Positions 61,320 through 64,000 of a DNA stretch of 64,000 bases are shown here, piece after piece (position 1 is the first letter of the stretch; each line of letters begins with the position of its first letter). Below the pieces are notes generated by a model that worked only from the letters and a program-made list of their open reading frames with translations, made no database searches and was not told the origin of the DNA. A program made the position numbers and the translations under genes. Source of the DNA: Streptomyces sp. BK239 (GTDB lineage: Bacteria > Actinomycetota > Actinomycetes > Streptomycetales > Streptomycetaceae); contig NZ_SHKS01000005.1 in NCBI RefSeq assembly GCF_004217285.1, forward strand, positions 546,369-610,368. Direction: 5' to 3'.

Positions 61320-64000
61320 TCACCGCAGTCGTTCGAGGTGGGCGGCGATGATCCGGCCGATCGCCCGCTGCGGTTCAGGCCGCATCATTCCGTCGTGGTC
61401 CGAGTCGATGCCGTGGTGGGTGACGCTGCCGCCGATGTACGGCTCCCACGCCGCGACCGTCGGGGAGTCCTCGTCGGCGCCCCGCTCGGCCGAGAGGAAG
61501 AGCACGTCCCCGCCGAAGCGGTCCGGGACGAACTCGGCGCTCAGGACCGCGTGGTTGCGCACGATCCGCAGCAGCCGGGCCAACTGCTCCTCGTCCAGGC
61601 CGGCCAGCGGGTTGGCGTCCCGCCGGAACAGCTCCAGGACCTCGGAGAGCGTGGGCTCGCCGCCGGCGAACGCCGCCGCGTCGTAGCCGCAGTACTCCAG
61701 GATCTTGGCGATCAGGGCCCGGTCGTCCGGGATGCCGTCGGGCTCGGGGACCGGATAGCTGTCCAGGTTCGCGAGGAGCGCGACGCGGTGCCCGAGCGCT
61801 TCCAGGCGGGTGGCCGCCGCGTGGGCGAGGAGTCCGCCGAAGGACCAGCCGAGAATATGGTAAGGCCCCTCCGGCTGAATTTCCAGAATCCTGCGGACGT
61901 ATTCCCCGGCCATTTCCTGCACCGACCCCGGAAGTGGAGCTTCCGCGATGATTCCGGGCGCCTGGAAACCGTAGACGGGGAATTCCTCGGCCAGGTGCTC
62001 GGCCAGTCCGAGGTAGGGCCAGCTGAGCCCCACGCCGCCGTGCAGGAAGAACAGCGGCTCACGGGCGCCGTCGGGCCGGATGGGCAGCAGGGTCTCGAAC
62101 GCCTCGGTGAGCAGCGCGGGCCGCCGCCCGCCAGCCCGGCCGGTCCCGGAGGGGCGGGTCGCGGCGAGTTCGCCGGCCCTGCGGGACAGGGTGCGCAGCG
62201 CGCGGAACCAGCCCTCGGCCAGCGCCCCGGCGTCGTCCGGTTCCAGCAGCCGTCCCGCCCACGTCCAGTTGGCGATCAGGACGGGCCCGTCGGGGCCGTC
62301 CTCGACCAGCGCGTCCACCTCGACGGTGTGGCCCAGCGGCATGCCGCCGGCCGTCGCCGCGAACGCCTCCCGGGCCTCGGGAGCGGCCGCCCAGCCGCCG
62401 TCGTACGACTCCACCGCGGCGAAGCGGCCGAGGTAGTTGAAGCCGAGCTGCGGGTTGACCGCGGGCAGCGGGGCGGTTCCGTCGCCGAGGTGACGCAGGA
62501 TGCCGTGGCCGAGCCCGTGGTCGGGGAGCGCGGCGAGCTGCTCGCGCATCTCCTTCACCGCCTGCTCGGCGCCGAGCGCCGCGGCCCTCAGCAGCACCGG
62601 GTGGGTGCCGGTGAACCAGCCGACGGTACGGGAGAGGTCGACGCCCTCGCGCAACTGCTCGCGCCCGTGGGTCTCGACCTCGACGAGCAGGCTCCGGCCG
62701 CGCCAGTCGGCGACCGCGAGGCCGAGGCCGGCGAGCAGCACGTCGTTGATCTCCGCCTGGAAGGCGGCGGGGCCGTGCTCCAGGAGCGGGCCGGTGTGCT
62801 CGGGCGGCAGGGCCAGGCGCAGCGTCCGGGCCGTCGCGTACGTGTCCTGGGCCGGGTCCAGCGCCCGCGCGCCGACCGGCTGCTCCTCGTGCGACAGCAG
62901 CTTCGTCCAGTACGGCGCTTCCCCGGTGCGCGACGCGGCCTGCTCCCGGAGGAGGCCGGACCAGTGGCGCAGCGAGGTGCCGACCGGGTCGAGGGCCGCG
63001 TCGCGCCGCTCGTAAGCGGTGAGCAGGTCGGGCAGCAGCACGCGCCAGGAGACGCCGTCCACGACGAGGTGGTGCAGCATCAGGACCAGCCGGCCGGGGC
63101 GGCCGGTTCCGCGGTCGATCCACACGGCCTGGAGCGTGACCCCCTCGCGCGGGGCGAGTCGGTCGCGCGCCGCCTCCGACTGGGCCGCCACCGCCCGCCG
63201 CAGCAGCGCCTCGTCCTCGTACGCCCGGTGGCCCGCGTCGATGCGGGTCACCAGCGGCGCGACCCGCACGGTCCCCGGCTCGCCGATCACGAGCCGCCAG
63301 TCGCCGGGACCCCGGCCCGTCAGGCGCAGCCGCAGGGCGTCGTGGTGGTCGACGACCCGCTGGAGCGCCCCGGTGAGCCGCTCCAGGTCCAGATCGGCGG
63401 GAGTGGTCAGGACGACGGACTGGTTGAACCCGTCGATCGGGCCGCCCTCTTCGAGGAGCCGCAGCATGACCGGGAGGGGCGCCAGCTCGCCCACGCCGTC
63501 GTCGGCGCCGACGATCTCGGCCGGCTCGGCGTCGCCGACGGCGGCGGCCAGCGCGGCCACCGTCTTGTGGGTGAACACGTCGGCCGCGGTGACCCGCAGC
63601 CCGGCCCGCCGGGCGCCGGCGACCACCTCGATGGAGCGGATGCTGTCGCCGCCCAGGTCGAAGAAGCTGTCGTCGATGCCGACGGCGGGCAGCCCGAGCA
63701 CGGCCGCGAAGACCTCGCAGAGGGCGCGCTCGGTGTCCGTGCGGGGTTCCCGCGCGGGACCCTGCACATGGGCCGAGGGGTCGGGTGCGGGAAGGGCATT
63801 GCGGTCGATCTTGCCGTTGGGGGTGAGGGGGAGCGCGTCCAGCGTGACGAAGGCACTGGGCACCATGTAGTCCGGAAGGACACTCGCGAGCGTCGTCCTG
63901 GGGTCTTCTGTGGTGCCGATGAGGTAGGCGGTGAGGCGTCCGTGGTGGACGGCTGTGGCGGCGTCGGTGATGCCGGGGAGGTCGCGGAGTGCGGTTTCGA
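61320..64000 (-). CDS. NRPS, C-terminal part: A(end)-PCP-E-TE, 5' end outside window
   Basis: Carboxy-terminal 893 or so residues of a large NRPS; the frame is open to the right edge. Order seen: end of an adenylation domain (LPDYMVPSAFVTLDALPLTPNGKIDRN), a PCP with its Ser codon at 63642-63644 (LGGDSIRSIEV), an epimerisation domain (HHLVVDG at 63057-63074, NPQLGFNYLGRF) and a thioesterase (about the last 270 residues) with GWSFGG, its Ser codon at 61842-61844, and the His in SDHDGMM. So the last residue added by this protein should be epimerised to the D form just before release. DNA for part of the thioesterase (about 61855-61985) is much less GC-rich than the rest. Confidence 0.9.
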   Translation of the reverse strand, partial: ETALRDLPGITDAATAVHHGRLTAYLIGTTEDPRTTLASVLPDYMVPSAFVTLDALPLTPNGKIDRNALPAPDPSAHVQGPAREPRTDTERALCEVFAAVLGLPAVGIDDSFFDLGGDSIRSIEVVAGARRAGLRVTAADVFTHKTVAALAAAVGDAEPAEIVGADDGVGELAPLPVMLRLLEEGGPIDGFNQSVVLTTPADLDLERLTGALQRVVDHHDALRLRLTGRGPGDWRLVIGEPGTVRVAPLVTRIDAGHRAYEDEALLRRAVAAQSEAARDRLAPREGVTLQAVWIDRGTGRPGRLVLMLHHLVVDGVSWRVLLPDLLTAYERRDAALDPVGTSLRHWSGLLREQAASRTGEAPYWTKLLSHEEQPVGARALDPAQDTYATARTLRLALPPEHTGPLLEHGPAAFQAEINDVLLAGLGLAVADWRGRSLLVEVETHGREQLREGVDLSRTVGWFTGTHPVLLRAAALGAEQAVKEMREQLAALPDHGLGHGILRHLGDGTAPLPAVNPQLGFNYLGRFAAVESYDGGWAAAPEAREAFAATAGGMPLGHTVEVDALVEDGPDGPVLIANWTWAGRLLEPDDAGALAEGWFRALRTLSRRAGELAATRPSGTGRAGGRRPALLTEAFETLLPIRPDGAREPLFFLHGGVGLSWPYLGLAEHLAEEFPVYGFQAPGIIAEAPLPGSVQEMAGEYVRRILEIQPEGPYHILGWSFGGLLAHAAATRLEALGHRVALLANLDSYPVPEPDGIPDDRALIAKILEYCGYDAAAFAGGEPTLSEVLELFRRDANPLAGLDEEQLARLLRIVRNHAVLSAEFVPDRFGGDVLFLSAERGADEDSPTVAAWEPYIGGSVTHHGIDSDHDGMMRPEPQRAIGRIIAAHLERLR

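Overview
The window is high-GC actinobacterial DNA. GTG starts, two Roadblock proteins, a WhiB-like protein, a DUF1707 protein, SLT-domain proteins with short signal sequences and a BldD-era style of tight operons all point to Streptomyces. From memory, the core gene order (ahpCD-oxyR, two fumarases, DUF1707, wblI, glpX, xseAB, ispH, ppgK, ychF) matches the S. coelicolor SCO50xx neighbourhood that sits just before the actinorhodin locus; this is recall, not a search result.

Layout. 1-6.8 kb: the 3' part of a Tad/Flp pilus locus (CpaF ATPase cut by the window edge, TadB, TadC, a sensor kinase/response regulator pair, a Flp pilin, a TadE/G-like protein) followed by a lipoprotein and an OmpA-domain protein. 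6.8-15.7 kb: DUF192 protein, F420-type oxidoreductase, methyltransferase, an 0.9 kb gene-poor gap with a strong C-rich hairpin/terminator, isoprenyl transferase, PhoH-PIN protein, tandem lytic-transglycosylase paralogues and an AI-2E family membrane protein. 15.7-20 kb: ahpCD with divergent oxyR, then a DUF4388-like protein and two Roadblock proteins. 20-25 kb: an ABC exporter with a PadR regulator, and an SPFH protein with a ribbon-helix-helix partner. 25-44 kb: penicillin-binding protein, PP2C phosphatase, DUF402 protein, class II and class I fumarases, DUF1707, WhiB-like protein, GlpX, DUF4245, nitroreductase, exonuclease VII, IspH, polyphosphate glucokinase and YchF.

43.8-46.7 kb is a mobile scar. 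The 3' end of ychF is repeated at 45438-45458, and between the copies lie a toxin-antitoxin pair and a decayed gene. A fragment of an IS5-type transposase lies just before the next region.

46.7-64 kb is a biosynthetic gene cluster that runs off the right edge. On the minus strand it carries an NRPS ending in PCP-E-TE (cut by the window), MbtH, ACP, KS-alpha, KS-beta, ketoreductase, a phosphopantetheinyl transferase and a D-2-hydroxyacid/phosphoglycerate dehydrogenase. Most of these are joined by 4-nt start/stop overlaps. A LuxR/TrmB-type regulator faces this block. A second minus-strand block holds a small unknown protein, a small secreted peptide, a chorismate mutase, an EntF-like C-A-PCP-TE NRPS, an SDR, a KAS III and a medium-chain reductase. 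The likely product is a peptide with an acyl group built by a discrete (type II) ketosynthase system. The most striking feature is that the EntF-like thioesterase has Cys (GHCAG) where Ser is expected and follows a Thr-like adenylation domain. The best-known Cys-thioesterases of this kind close beta-lactone or beta-lactam rings.
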